This document shows, piece after piece, positions 21,701 to 34,100 of a DNA stretch of 64,000 nucleotides. Made by a program: the position numbers and the translations under genes. Every line of letters starts with the position of its first letter. The first letter of the stretch is position 1. The notes under the pieces were generated by a model. That model was not told the origin of the DNA. It searched no databases and worked only from the letters and a program-made list of their open reading frames with translations. The DNA is from Carettochelys insculpta (taxonomy: Eukaryota > Chordata > Testudines > Carettochelyidae). Location of the stretch: contig NC_134158.1 in NCBI RefSeq assembly GCF_033958435.1, forward strand, positions 11,400,277 through 11,464,276, in the 5' to 3' direction.

Positions 21701-23605
21701 GATGCTGCATGGCCCCCTGGCCCATCAATCTGCCCTGCTATTAGCAAGCTGGTACCAGTCAGTATGCATGCCCCCCATTCCCTCCACACACACTCTCACC
21801 AAGTGGGTACCAGTCCTACAAACATGCTCATATCCTCTCACGTGCCCATGCTCTCACCGGGCTGGTACTCATCGGTAAGGTGGCTACCAAAGTTGTACAC
21901 CAGGTCCAAGTGGCGCCGCTCCTGCAGGCGGTTGCCCACTTCCCGGAAGGCATCCAGTGCCATGTTCCGCATCTGGCGCTTGGCCAGGCCCAGGCTGTGG
22001 CGGGCACTGGCCTTCTGGATCACCTTGAGGATGTCCGTATAGTCAGGGAAGACGTCGGGGCGGTTGATGAAGCGCTCGATGCGCCGGTTGACTTCTGGGT
22101 AGCGGGTGCCCCGGTAGGGGATGCGCTGCTCGATCACCCGGCCCGTCAGGCTGCTGCACTGCTTGAGCTGGCAGAGCCGCTCGAAGATGTGCATCATCTT
22201 GCGCTTGAGCCGGCTCTCTTGCAGGTAGGCCGAATTCTCATTGTCCAGCTCGGCCAGGTCCAGCTCCTGCTCCTGCAGCCGCTGGATCTCCCGCATGAAA
22301 ACACGCAGTAGGTTCTCCAGGTAGCGGATCTGCCTCTTGGAGCCAGCGCCCCGCTGCCCCGCTGGCCCATCGCCCTCAGCTGCTGCCGCCTCCTCAGGTG
22401 GCGCTGACTCAGGCTGGCTGGAGGTGGCAGGAGCCAAGCTGAGCACCACCTTGCGGCGCTGCGTATGGGCCTTGAGCACGGTGCACAGCTCGTTAATGTA
22501 GACATAGACTTTGCTGCGCCTGCTCTGCACGCGCGTCAAGCAGCGTCCCAGCACGTTGCGGAACTCAGCTGAGGCCAAGAACTCAGCACTGGCTTTCTGG
22601 TGCCGGCTGGCCAGGAACGGGATCACCTCCGGGTGCTCCTCCGTCAGCCGGCCGCAGCACTCCATGAACTGGGGAGAGAGGCCGTGAGGGTGGAGGGGAA
22701 GGTCAGAGGGACGCGAGTACTCCAGGAAGAGGGAGAATTGAGAACAGATGTCAGGGCCAGGAGGAGACACCATAGGGGCTGGAGGCAGCTCACAAAACAA
22801 AGAGTTGGTCACCTGGGCAGCGGGGGAGGGAGGACCAGGACACCGGTGAAATCACAGGGTGCTTTGGGGAGCTGGCCCTGCTTGGCACATCCCACAGCAA
22901 CCGGGGGAGAAGGGCCCTAGTTCATAGGAATACCTCCCTGGGCACTGTGACTTTCAGTTCCCAGACCTGGTTCCCAGCACTGCCACCTACCAAACCCAGA
23001 GCCCTGCCCCTCAACTGGGTGAGCCCTGGAGAGCTGCTCACCCTGCCCCTCCTAGAGTCCACAAGCCTTGGACTGTCCATGCCTCAGGCACCCACTGCCA
23101 AACCACTTTTGAAACAGGGGGGAGCCAGCTAGGCTCATACCCACAGGGCATGATCCACCTAACAGACTCAGCCAGGACAGACCACACCCCAAGCCTCACA
23201 GCTGGCTGGAAAATGGGCATGGACCCTTCCCCTTTCGGGGGTGCTGGCTCCTATCTGGCCCCAGGACAAGGAGTAGCTAGCTGAGGAGGGCAGGGGCTCT
23301 GCAGAAGGGACATAGGAGTCTAGATGGCTAAAGCAGGGGTAGGTGAGATAGAAGGTGGGGTGAACAGGGGTAGGCTACATATGGGGGATGGGGACCCCAC
23401 CAAGGATTCTCACCTCTGCAAAGAGCCGCTCATTCTCAGCCTTGAAGCTGCCACCATCCTGGGCCACAGGCTCCGTGTTTTTGTTTGGTGCCTCACTGGG
23501 CTGGGGGGAGGCAGGGGTGTCTCCAGGAGGCTCCCTGGATGTAGATGCTGGCACCTCCTCCTCATCCTCCAGGATGATGATGCTGCTGTCCACTGTGGTG
23601 GCCAT
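18752..23605 (-). CDS. DAXX: Death domain-associated protein DAXX, H3.3 chaperone
   Basis: DAXX deposits histone H3.3 with ATRX and acts as a SUMO-dependent co-repressor in PML bodies. Seven exons join in frame to 769 aa (human about 740): 23605-23414, 22668-21858, 21148-20898, 20701-20518, 20159-19517, 19067-18899 and 18811-18752. Features in order: N-terminal SUMO-interacting motif (SIIILEDEEE, about 8-17); helical-bundle domain (about 60-150, KVYVYINELCTVLKAH); histone-binding domain (about 190-400, SSLTGRVIEQRIPYRGTRYP); long acidic tracts in exons 4-5; C-terminal SIM at the very end (EEIIILSDSD). The start fits the family (MATTVDSS). The exon 6 acceptor (TTCACAG/CATTGG) was chosen because it alone keeps frame with the exon 5 donor; its pyrimidine tract is poor, so that junction is less certain. 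A 5' UTR exon probably lies near 26.98 kb. Confidence 0.95.
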
Positions 23606-24874
23606 AGGGGCAAGTCAATGGGCGGGTTGGGGATCAGAGCCACGGGGTGGGTGCGAGGGCTGGGCACATCCTGGGGGATGGATACAGGGAAGTAACCCCA
23701 CAGTGCAAGCACACTCTGTCTTAAGGGGCAGCACCTGTGCAGGGAGATGGACCAGTGAGTGTTGGACACACTCCCAGTATTCACTCTGCAGCCCTAAGTC
23801 CACCCCATGTCCAGTACCTACCTCCAAATACCAATCACTGTCCCGCCGACATGGGTTCCAGACAATAAACAGAACCAGCCCCACAGCCCCACCATCTCAT
23901 ACCTGGTGCTTTCCCTATACCGACCCCTCCCCAGGATCAACCAGCTGCCCCTCATGGCAGCATCATACACAGCCCCCAGCCTGCAACCGTCCCACATCCC
24001 AACCACACCCTGTCCCAGGATGCCACCCTCTCTCCCCCCGCCCACTTCCCATATCACCTTCTGCAGCTCTTACCCCGCCATGTAGCCACCACTCCCCCCC
24101 ATTCACAGAGTCCCAGAACTCAGACAAGGACCCACAATGCCTGGCTCACAGGGGGCGGGGAAGCCGCCACCCTCTCAGCCAGCATTTCCCCATGTGTGGG
24201 GCATGGAAGGGTTTCAAGGGGTATGCAGCAGGAAATAAATGACAAAACAGCAGGAGATAAGCGCTGGACCGGCACGGGGAGAAGGGATGTGCTGACATGG
24301 CCCAAGTCCCGATAGGGTCATACAAATGTTTTAAGTTTGGAAAATGGTGCTCTGAGCACTGGCCCTGGGACCTCTCTGATAACATCGGGGGTGGCCTATG
24401 CTCCACATCCCACCCCCCCGCAGGGCAGTCTCCTGCCCAGGGGCCCCAAGCAGGGAGCTAACGGGGCAGGGGATTCAAGGACACACCCCACAGTTTCTAC
24501 TTGGTGCATTACATTGACAGCAGCAGCATGTGGGGCACACCCCAGAACTAGCATAGGAGAACAGCAGGGGCTGCGTACATGCTGCCCACATCAGAAAGAG
24601 CAGGTACCAAATCCCAGCCATACCAAGGAAGTATCTGCTAGGCTCCCAGCCCATGCCCTAGTAGCCACAGACTAAGGCCAGAACATAACTTTCCCTCACA
24701 TGGCTCCTGGAGAAAGCTGTCAGCAAACAGCCAATCTGATTGAACAAAACCTCCCTCCTGAGGAAACTATCCCAAGTGTTCATTGTCTTCAAGGGACAAA
24801 GAGATCCTTCATTGTCACCTGACTGTGTCTAGCTTCAAATCCCAGCCCAGGAATCAGGTTCAATCTTCCTCTAT

Positions 24875-25113
24875 GGCTATGTCTACAGAGCAGCTTTATT
24901 TTGAATTAAACACTTGGCTCTTTCGAAATACAGCCTTTACAAACAATAGAGCCTATTTTGAAATAGAGCTATTGGACACACCCTGGCTTATTCTGAAAAA
25001 GCTCTATTCCCTGTCTAAACAGCCCCTATTTCAAAATTATTTTTAAACAGTAGTTGTGTTGTGTAGACACTAGGACAGTTATTTTGAAATAACTGTGCTG
25101 TGTAGACATAGCC
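24875..25113. mobile_element. MITE-like DNA transposon remnant with terminal inverted repeats
   Basis: A 239-bp AT-rich island opens with GGCTATGTCTAC and closes with GTGTAGACATAGCC, inverted copies of each other, enclosing TTTGAAAT-rich text. No coding capacity. This is a non-autonomous element type common in turtle genomes; no clear target-site duplication was seen. In DAXX intron 1. Confidence 0.75.
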
Positions 25114-25227
25114 TGACAAGCCTGCTGCCTCCCCTCCACCCATAGAAGTATTTGGAGACTGTCACCAAGAAACCCCTAATTTATTTTTTCTTAAAATAAG
25201 CAGCCTGAGCTTTGAGAATAAAAAGAA

Positions 25228-25390
25228 GTTTTGCAGCACCTTACAGACTAACAGATATTTTGGAGCATCAGCTTTCATGGGCAAAGACCAAAACTTATGC
25301 TCCAAAATAGCTGTTAGTCTATAAGGTGCCACAGGACTTCTTGTTGTTCTTGACGATACAGACTAACACGGCTCCCTCTCTGACAGCCTG
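25228..25390 (-). mobile_element. Turtle tRNA-derived SINE copy
   Basis: On the minus strand it reads GGAGCCGTGTTAGTCTGTAT ... AAGTCCTGTGGCACCTTATA ... GACTAACAGCTATTTTGGAG, the cryptodiran SINE. Part of the GGAGCAT/TGTTAGTCT block is repeated. Its presence is the best species clue in the window. Confidence 0.85.
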
Positions 25391-25659
25391 AGCTTTGAGC
25401 GCCCTGATTTTGCAGCACTTCCATCCTTCACATGGCTTAGATTTAGCCACATCCTTCCCAAAAGTGGACCCACACGATCAGCAGGATTCAGGCCAGGTTT
25501 AATCCAGAGAAAGTACCTCCACCCCCACAAGCAGCTCTCCCGATTCAATAGCTCAGAAGACAGCTGCCCTTTTAGCACTGGAAATGCCTCTGCCAAGCCT
25601 CACCCTTATCCACCATGACCCACAGATCTACTTCAGTCCTCTTGCTGCTCTGCCCCACT

Positions 25660-26895
25660 TCCTGTTAAGTGTCACACCCACAGCCCTGGGCCCTACCCCT
25701 CCCTCAGCCTTAGCTCCCCAGTTAGGGCCCCTGCACCCCACAGCACTGGGCCCAGCAATGCTCTGTCCTGTCCTCCTCTTCCCTTCCCTTCCCTCCCCTC
25801 TGTCTCAGCTCCCCAGTTAGAGCCCCTGCACCCCACAGCCCTGTGCCCTGCCCTCTCCCTCCGGCTCAGCTCCCCAGTTAGAGCCCCTGCACCCCACAGC
25901 CCTGGGCCGCACCCCTTCCCTCCCTCCGGCTCAGCTCCCCAGTTAGAGCCCCTGCACCCAACAGCCCTGGGCCGCACCCCTTCCCTCCCTCCGGCTCAGC
26001 TCCCCAGTTAGAGCCCCTGCACCCCACAGCCCTGGGCCCTGCCCCCTCCCTCTGGCTCAGCTCCCCAGTTAGAGCCCCTGCACCCCACAGCCCTGGGCCC
26101 TGCCCCCTCCCTCTGGCTCAGCTCCCCAGTTAGAGCCCCTGCACCCCACAGCCCTGTGCCCTGCCCTCTCCCTCCGGCTCAGCTCCCCAGTTAGAGCCCC
26201 TGCACCCCACAGCCCTGGGCCCTGCCCCCTCCCTCCAGCTCAGCTCCCCAGTTAGAGCCCCTGCACACCACAACCCTGTGCCCTGCCCTCTCCCTCCGGC
26301 TCAGCTCCCCAGTTAGAGCCCCTGCACCCCACAGCCCTGTGCCCTGCCCTCTCCCTCTGGCTCAGCTCCCCAGTTAGAGCCCCTGCACCCCACAGCCCTG
26401 GGCCCTGCCCCTTCCCTCCCTCCGGCTCAGCTCCCCAGTTAGAGCCCCTGCACCCCACAGCCCTGGGCCCTGCCCCTTCCCTCCCTCCAGCTCAGCTCCC
26501 CAGTTAGAGCCCCTGCACCCCACAGCCCTGGGCCCTGCCCCCTCCCTCCGGCTCAGCTCCCCAGTTAGAGCCCCTGCACACCACAACCCTGTGCCCTGCC
26601 CTCTCCCTCCGGCTCAGCTCCCCAGTTAGAGCCCCTGCACCCCACAGCCCTGTGCCCTGCCCTCTCCCTCCGGCTCAGCTCCCCAGTTAGAGCCCCTGCA
26701 CCCCACAACCCTGGGCCCTGCCCTCTCCCTCCGGCTCAGCTCCCCAGTTAGAGCCCCTGCACACCACAGCCCTGGGCCCTGCCCCCTCCCTCCGGCTCAG
26801 CTCCCCAGTTAGAGCCCCTGCACCCCACAGCCCTGGGCCCTGCCCCCTCCCTCCGGCTCAGCTCCCCAGTTAGAGCCCCTGCACCCCACAGCCCT
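25660..26895. repeat. 61-bp minisatellite in DAXX intron 1
   Basis: About 20 copies of a unit with CTCAGCTCCCCAGTTAGAGC, CCCTGCACCCCACAGCCCTG and GGCCCTGCCCCCTCCCTCCG. It ends almost at the DAXX CpG island. Confidence 0.95.
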
Positions 26896-26964
26896 GGGCT
26901 TGGGCCCGGCCCCCCCGGTACCGCCCAGCGGCCCCGCAGCCCTACGGACGCTACGGCCCCGGGC

Positions 26965-27330
26965 GCTCACCCGCCTCCTGCCCCGCTTCCTACTGCGAAA
27001 CCGAGCACCGGAAAAACCGCTTTCGCCTATTGGCCGCACTGCGCAGCACCGGAAGTGGCCCTCACTCACCACCAGGCGCCGCCATCACGGCGCTTAGTGA
27101 CTGATTCCGGGGCTCCGGCCCAATCAGAATCGGGCCTGGCGCCACGTCAGGGTCGTCCCTGACGCCGAGCCAACGAGACAGCAGGACAAGACGCGGTTCC
27201 GCCATCTTCGCTTCCGGCCCGTGCGTTGCCCCCCTGGACGCACCCATTTTCCTGTACGGACGGAGGCTTCGGCGCGCTTACGTCACATGGTCGCGATCCC
27301 CCAATCAACAGCCTGGGAGCCGTACTAGAG
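26965..27330 (-). promoter_or_regulatory. DAXX: DAXX CpG-island promoter and probable noncoding exon 1
   Basis: A donor-like GG/GTGAGCGCC on the minus strand (exon edge 26971) lies in CpG-dense DNA and is the best candidate for the 5' UTR exon. Upstream are CCAAT boxes, a CRE-like TTACGTCA (27278-27285), a YY1/ETS patch (CGCCATCTTCGCTTCCGG, about 27200) and a perfect 8-bp hairpin CGTCAGGG-TCGT-CCCTGACG (27145-27164). Confidence 0.6.
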
Positions 27331-27693
27331 CCCATTGCCGTCGGACGAGGTTCTGGACTGTACCATTCTACATGAAGGGCGCTGAATTACTCCGTTCCCC
27401 TCAGGCGCTCGGTGCCATGACGGAGGGAGGCCAGAACGGACCTGACAAGCTACCGCTGCAGCACGGCAGGGGCCGCCCGAACCTCGTCAGTGCGCACGCG
27501 CGGCCCCCAGCCAGGCCACGAACAAGATGGCATCTGCCGCCGACGCATGTGCGCCGGACTGCCCGAGAAGGTGGCACTACGGCTCGCCCTCTGGCGGCGG
27601 GCGCCGTTCCCGTGCGTCCAGCCCAGGGCGTGTATGCACACGCCGCGCAGCTACTTCCGGCTCCCCACAGCCGCCGGCACACCGTACGGAAAC

Positions 27694-27767
27694 ATGGCAG
27701 CCCCCAGCGGCCGCGTACGGAAGCGGGAGCGACCATCGCTGCGGAACCCCGGCGTGCTTAAGCGAAG
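27694..27767 (+). CDS. Orphan first coding exon candidate, divergent to DAXX
   Basis: In a second CpG-dense stretch, on the strand opposite DAXX, an ATG opens a 24-codon basic frame (MAAPSGRVRKRERPSLRNPG...) that ends at a good donor CGAAG/GTACGTG. Upstream on the same strand are an NRF1-like GTGCGCACGCGCG (about 27489) and a YY1-like AAGATGGC (about 27524), both typical of start regions. I do not recognise the peptide and found no downstream exon. It could be a divergent noncoding transcript or chance. Confidence 0.25.
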
Positions 27768-27966
27768 GTACGTGGAGCGGCTGGGAAGCAGGGGACGAGC
27801 CTGGGTGCGACTTTTCCCCCATCCAGAGCAAGCGGGGGACGTGGGTGGGGAGCAGGGAAACAGGCAAGCAGCAGAGCTCTCCCCCGGGGAGACCAGAAGC
27901 CCTGGGCCTGGGCCTTTGAGTCAGGCTGGCTCCACTTCAGCAAGGCAACAGTTATCAGACACGTGT

Positions 27967-27972
27967 TTTATT
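27967..27972 (-). terminator. KIFC1: KIFC1 polyadenylation signal
   Basis: AATAAA on the minus strand, 131 bases past the KIFC1 stop codon at 28103. Confidence 0.7.
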
Positions 27973-28102
27973 TACAGCAGTGTCCAGACCACTATTAAAA
28001 ACAATCAACAAGATGAGCTGCCGCCCCAGGCAAGTGTAGAAGCTCCCCTGCCCCCCTAGTGCAGAAGCCTGGTCCCCCAGGGCTCCAGCCCTAATGCCAT
28101 CC

Positions 28103-31100
28103 TCACTTCCGGTTAGCATGGGCTGTCCCGATGACACACTCATTCACCTGGAAAGGAAGAGATGAAATTGAGGCAATGCTCAGCTGTTCCCTTCCAGCCC
28201 CACCCCAGGCAGGCACTTACTTTGCTGGCAAAGCGCAGGGAGTTCAGGGACTCGGACAAGTTCTCCTCCAGGGGGGATATGTTCACAAACATTAGCCTAG
28301 TGCCAGTGGAAAGGGGAGGGAGTAGGAGTTAGAGGCTCTCTTTTGGTATTACCCCCCCCACCCCCGTAGCAGCTGTCCCTGAACATTCTCTTAGAATCCC
28401 TCCTCTTGTTGTCCATATAGTGCAGCCCACAGTCCTGTCCTCCACCATGGTACTGGACCCTTCCCCACATCCATTATTTCCACTGCACTTTGTTACTCAC
28501 ATCTTAGAATTGCCCCCGAGCGAGTTTTGCAGTAGATATGTGAGCTTGCTGTTCCTATATGGTATGTGGGGCTCCTGCAAAGGAGGAAGACAGGAGTGAG
28601 CTCCCTGCTGTCCATGAAGAAGGGGAATGTTGGTACCCTTGGGCAGGTATGTTTCATACTGTGTCCCTTTTAGTCCCTAGCCTCACTGTGACTCCCCTCA
28701 CCACAGGCAGGGGAGAGGGCAGATACAGAGAGGACCAGCATCAGAAATGTAGTGCAGTGAGGTGCATACATGTGGTATGTCACACTGCCTACAGCGCTAT
28801 GACCATGGGCCAGGGAAGGAGGGAGGCAGCTGGGATGTTCTAGCTATTACCTTGTTGGAAAGTGCCATGATGACCAGCCCTAGGGTAGAGAGGCTAGTGT
28901 TGATGGCTTGGGTCTCCCGCAGCCGCTCCCCCTTTGAGAGAGACTTGTCCAGTCGCTCGCTGCCTGCCAGGTCCACAAGGCTTAGCACGGCTGCCATGAA
29001 GGGAGAGAAGGAATATGGGACAGGTGTGGAAAAGGGCACCTTTGCCCTAGGCGCAACACACCTGGGGGAGGGCAGCCACACCGCAAGTACTCCTGCCAAT
29101 CAATGCTCCCCAAGCCCTGCTTTCAAGTTATTCTTTAACAGCCTCAGCCCCTTCCTGCTCCACTCACAGGTACTGTGCAGGTCCCGGCTCTGGTTCCAGC
29201 CCTCAATGCGTAGTTGAAAGAGGCTGTGGCTGCGGGAGGAGTGGTCATTCAGCGCTGTCTTGGCCACTGAGCGGTTAGCCTTGGCTGTTTGCAGTAGCTT
29301 CAGCACCTGAGGAATGTAAGGTGTGTGGGGAAGAGTCAGAAGAGCACCTAAACCCTCTAGCTCAAGCACACCCACAGTTTGGCTCACCTCATCCTCGGAG
29401 GCTACAGGCACATAGCACAGGTTGGGAACATGCAGCTCTTCGCTGCTCTGGCTGACCCGTTTGATCTCCAGTTCGGCACCCCGCTCTGGCCGTCCCACCA
29501 GCAGGTCCCGCAGCGACTCATTATAGATCTCCAAGAAGTTGGCTGTGAAACAGTACTGGGATGTGGGTGGGAAACACAAAAAATGAGTGTCATTTGGGGG
29601 AAAGGACCAGGGCTGCTGCCAGAGCCATAAACTTATGGCGGGGAGAGGTGCAAAGGCCAGAGCAGGAAGCTCTCTCACCTGCCAGCCCTTTGGCTCCAGG
29701 TCCCGTGCCCCCTGGAAGACCTGCCGTACGGCCCGAGGAATCATGCCCATAGTCTCATGGCTCATGTCATCTGGCCCCTCCATGGTATAGGTCTTACCGC
29801 TCCCTGTCTGCCCATAGGCAAAGATGCAAACATGATACCCATCCAGAGCGGACTGCAGGAACGGAGGAGGAAGTGGTCACTGTGAGGGTAACCCCCAGAT
29901 TCCCAATTCCCAAAGCCTTGTGCCCCCCTCTGTACCTGGACCAACAGCGCAATCTCTTCAAAAACCTCCTCCTGGGAGCAGGCAGGGGAGAACACGCGGT
30001 CAAAGCTGAAATCATATTTCACGTCACCCTTACGTTCACGCCCAATGTGGGACTGAGGGGAGACACACACAAGTGAGTCAGTCTACAGGACTCATTCCCA
30101 GTACCCTAGGTTTGGGCTGGGGGGTGGGAACTGACAATCACTTCTGTGCCTCTGATGAGAAGTCCCCAGCATGGTAATGATTGCAGAAGGTTCTTTAAAG
30201 CAAGAGATGGACACAAGGACCTCAAGAGGAGCCAAGCCCAGCAGGGCGAAGGGATGGCTCAATAGCAGGTGAGATTCAAAATTGATGGGTGCAGAATGTG
30301 AGTGTGACTACTTGGTTGCTGGGCTGAGTGTGAGATTAAGAAACCTTTCAGGAGGGCCCCAGTTTGTACCTGCTGCCAGAGATTAGGGTGAGGGTCTGGT
30401 CTCTCACTCTGAGGACAGGACCATGGTCTCTGCTTACACATATGGGGATATTGGAGAGTTGACAGAGGCAGAAGAGGAGCTGAAGCCAGACAAATGCAGA
30501 ATACAAATAAGATGCAGGAGGATAACAAAAGAAACTAGCCCTGGGAAGCGCTACCTCAAGGGGGCTGCAGTAGGAACTCCCTATCACTGGGAGGCTCATG
30601 CATGGGATGTCCATATGCCATCTACACTCCAGTTCACCCTCCTTCCGTTCTCATGTTCATGTGCTGAGACCTATGGTTTGGTGCTTAGAAGAATGCTATT
30701 CCCAGGTGTGAAAACACTGGTTTTAAGGCTGGCCTGTGAGGTGCTGGCAGGGTTTCCAAGGCTCCGAGCATAGGGGCCCTACGCTGAAGAAGCAGTGTCA
30801 GCTACTCCTTGGCTTGAATCTGAGAAGGCTGACTTGAGAGCCCTGTCAGGGGAAGCGAGTAGTATGCAACTTGTATCAGCATTTGCTAAGTTAACCACAC
30901 TAATGCCATGCCAGAGAGACTGCCTGGCAAGGCCCCAAAAACAAATTAATGGAGAGCTGGCTCTGGCCCATCACAGAGACCAGACTAGCTGCAGTGCAGC
31001 CCGACTTACCTCCTCTGCTTTGGAGAGCACCAGGGTCTTCTTGTCCTGCGCAGAAAAATGCAGATGCTCCAGCCCCTTCTGCCGTTCCTTCTCACAGTCC

Positions 31101-34100
31101 AGCAGGGGACGCACACGGCAGAACACCCGGATGTTACCCTAGGGATATGAGATGTCAGTCCACTGCAGGGGAAGTTTCTCCTCAGCTCCCACTAGCTCTC
31201 TCTCCCACTCTCATCATAACGCTTCTTGGTGTCTTGCCCTAACTCCCTGCTCCCCACCCTCCGAGGTAGGGCAGAAGAGCATGTCCTGTCACCTTGAGTT
31301 CCTGCACCAGGTTGTGTAGCCGCCTCCTCTCCATCTCCAACTGGTGCAGTCGCTCCTCCTGCTGGGTCATGGCCTGCAGCTGGGTTGTCACCTGGCCTCT
31401 CAGCTCCTTGTTCTCACACTCCCTCTGGGCTAGGCCCTCCTCCACCAGCTGCAGCTTCACCTGGACAGGATTGGGAGTTGTGAGTTACTGCTAGAGACTT
31501 GCTGGGAACAATACCCACAAACCCACACCCATTGGATGAGGCAACAGACCATAGTCACACACCATGGGTCAAGACAGCATTTGTAAATCCCAGCTGCTAA
31601 CTGCAGAAGAGCACAATATTGTCACAGCAAACAGAGCATAACGTTGTCCCGGCAAGTCTATATAAAACTTCATAAGGCTGAGCTGTTGCTACAAGAAACA
31701 AAGCTGGTGTCGAGGAGGTGCTAGCTGAGCCAAAGCATGGAAACTGCAATGGCTCCTACATGTGGTCTGGTCCCGCTCAGCAGAGCCGGCAGATGACGCA
31801 ATGGGTGCAGAGATCCCTGTTCAGTTAACAAGACCACGGGGCTCAGCTGGGTTGAGTACAGAATGTTACACAACACCCTATGATGAGCACCACAGAACAT
31901 GCCCCTAAAGGTCTGTTTCATTTCCTGACACACGACTTAGGTCAGGTCACTGACTCCATAGGGGAGGTTAACATCACACCTTCCTGCTTCCCAGACTCAA
32001 ACCCACCTCTCTGGTCTCCAGCAGGGCTGAGAGGGCCTGCTTGGTTGCCTCCAGCTCCCCGATGGTCTTGCTCTGGCTGATGACCTGCTCCTCCAGTTGC
32101 TGCTTCAGGGCTGAGAGCTCTACCACCTCATAGTGCCTCTGCTGTGCCTGCTCCTGGCAAGTGTGCAGTGTGGAGCTCAGTGTGCTGCAGACAAAGGCAG
32201 GTTGAGATGGGGCAGGGGCTGTTTCCCTGAAGCAGAATAACAGGGATCACTCTCCCTCCATCCCCAGCTTCTCACCTGACCTGGCTGCTCAGTTCCTGGT
32301 TCTGAGCTACCTGTTCTTCCAGCTGCCTCTTGAGCTGCTGGTTCTCTTGATCTAGTCTCTGTGTTTTGTCTTTGTAGCTGCTCAGTTTGGCCCGCACATC
32401 GCTCAACTGGCCTTTCAGGTCCCAGGCTGCCCGCTTCTTCCCATCGTTCCCTGCAGGTGGGGCAGGGGCTGCTGTGGAGAGAAAGAGGGAGGCTGCTGAG
32501 ACTGGAGCCAGCAGGGCTATCCTGCTCCCCAGCCCTGGCTTCACCCCTTCTTGACACCAATCACCCACCACCTTACCCATTTTTGGAGCTGCTGTCATAG
32601 TCACAGGCCTGCTGATGATCTCTGCAGAGGGAAAAGGGAGGCCATATGTCTTGGATTCATAGGCCCAGTGCTCTTGAACAGCTCTGGTGCAGTCCCTAGG
32701 AAATTTCCTCCAGTGCATCAGCCCCTTGGGGTCTCTCACTCACTAGACCTCTTGGCTTCACTACCCCGAGGGACTGACCCTGGGAGTCTCCAGCCCCCTT
32801 GCTTCACAGTTTGTGTCCCTCAGTGACTCTACCCCAGTTGGACACCTGGCCAGGACTTGCATCCCCAGCTCCCTTTACCTGGAGTTACTCTCAGTAGTAA
32901 AAAGTTTCGTAAACCTCTGAAACAGCGTAACAAGCCCTTCATTAACACACAATGGAAAATTGAGCTAGATCAGTCCAGAGCCCTCTGACTCCCCTTTGGT
33001 CCCAGCCCTGCCTCCAGGAGCACACACACCTAACAACCCCACCTGGCTTCTCCCCTGGCCTCTGTCCCCTGCTCTTCCCACCCAGCTGGCTTCCTGAGGG
33101 TGAGCTTCTGTTACTAGGTGCCAAATGTTTGAGTTATTGGAGTGGCCGCTGTTTCTGATATTTTCTATACGTACAGGGCCCCAGTCAGCTTTGTCCTCCC
33201 TGTATCTCTGAATTGCGGCAAAGAGTAAACAACCTTACCATGGACCTAGTTAAGACACAACACATAGGGAAAACTGAGGCACACATAATATTCATCTAAA
33301 ATATGATGAAGTCTTACTCCATCACAGGAAATCATGGGATAAAGCAGTTGTGAGCAAATAGAGGAAACAGAGAGCTGACTGGAGGATAGATGGGATTGTA
33401 TGTAGCTCACATCTTTGGGTTCTCCCATTTTCACCCCAATGGCAGGAGTTCTGTTTGTTTCTTCTCTCCCCCATTGCAGTGGATCTATGGATGTCCCCAG
33501 AACCCAGGGCCTACGTGCCCCCTATGACAAATGAGGAGAATTTTTTGTAATATCTTTATGCCTCAGTTTCCCTCTATACTATGCATAGCTATCCAGCAGC
33601 TGCAAAGAAATTCCAGAGCTGTAGTTGGGTCAGAGCAAGAGATGGATGGGTGTGTCCTAGAACTTGGATAGGACTGCCTGTTAAAGGGTATGCACCAACA
33701 CCATGGTCACCCCAAAGACAGAACTTGACACATGGCACTGAAACCATTCAGCATCTGACCCTCTGCCACCACCTGTCAGGCAGTCACAGGGTATGGTCTC
33801 AGCAAGTAACTAGGATCTTGGGAGTAAGACCTTTAGTGGGCTAGACTCTGATTTAATGCATTGCTCAGGGGTGTGGCTATGTCATCTCTGCATGATATAG
33901 TTTATATAGATAGAGTAATAGGACAGATGACCATATGAATGTTCTTTTAGGATGTAATGTTTTCATGGACTGTTTGCAGACAACCTTTCCAAAACATGTT
34001 CTGCCTGCTGGGGATTCTAGTGGATAAGTGTCAGTTCAGTTCTTGGCATTCCCATAGCAATGCAAAGTACAATTAGAAACTGAGGAATGCATAACCTCAA

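Noticed and set aside
24140..24160. CACAGGGGGCGGGG as a CTCF site
   Set aside because: Only the G-run matches; the 5' half of the core is wrong.
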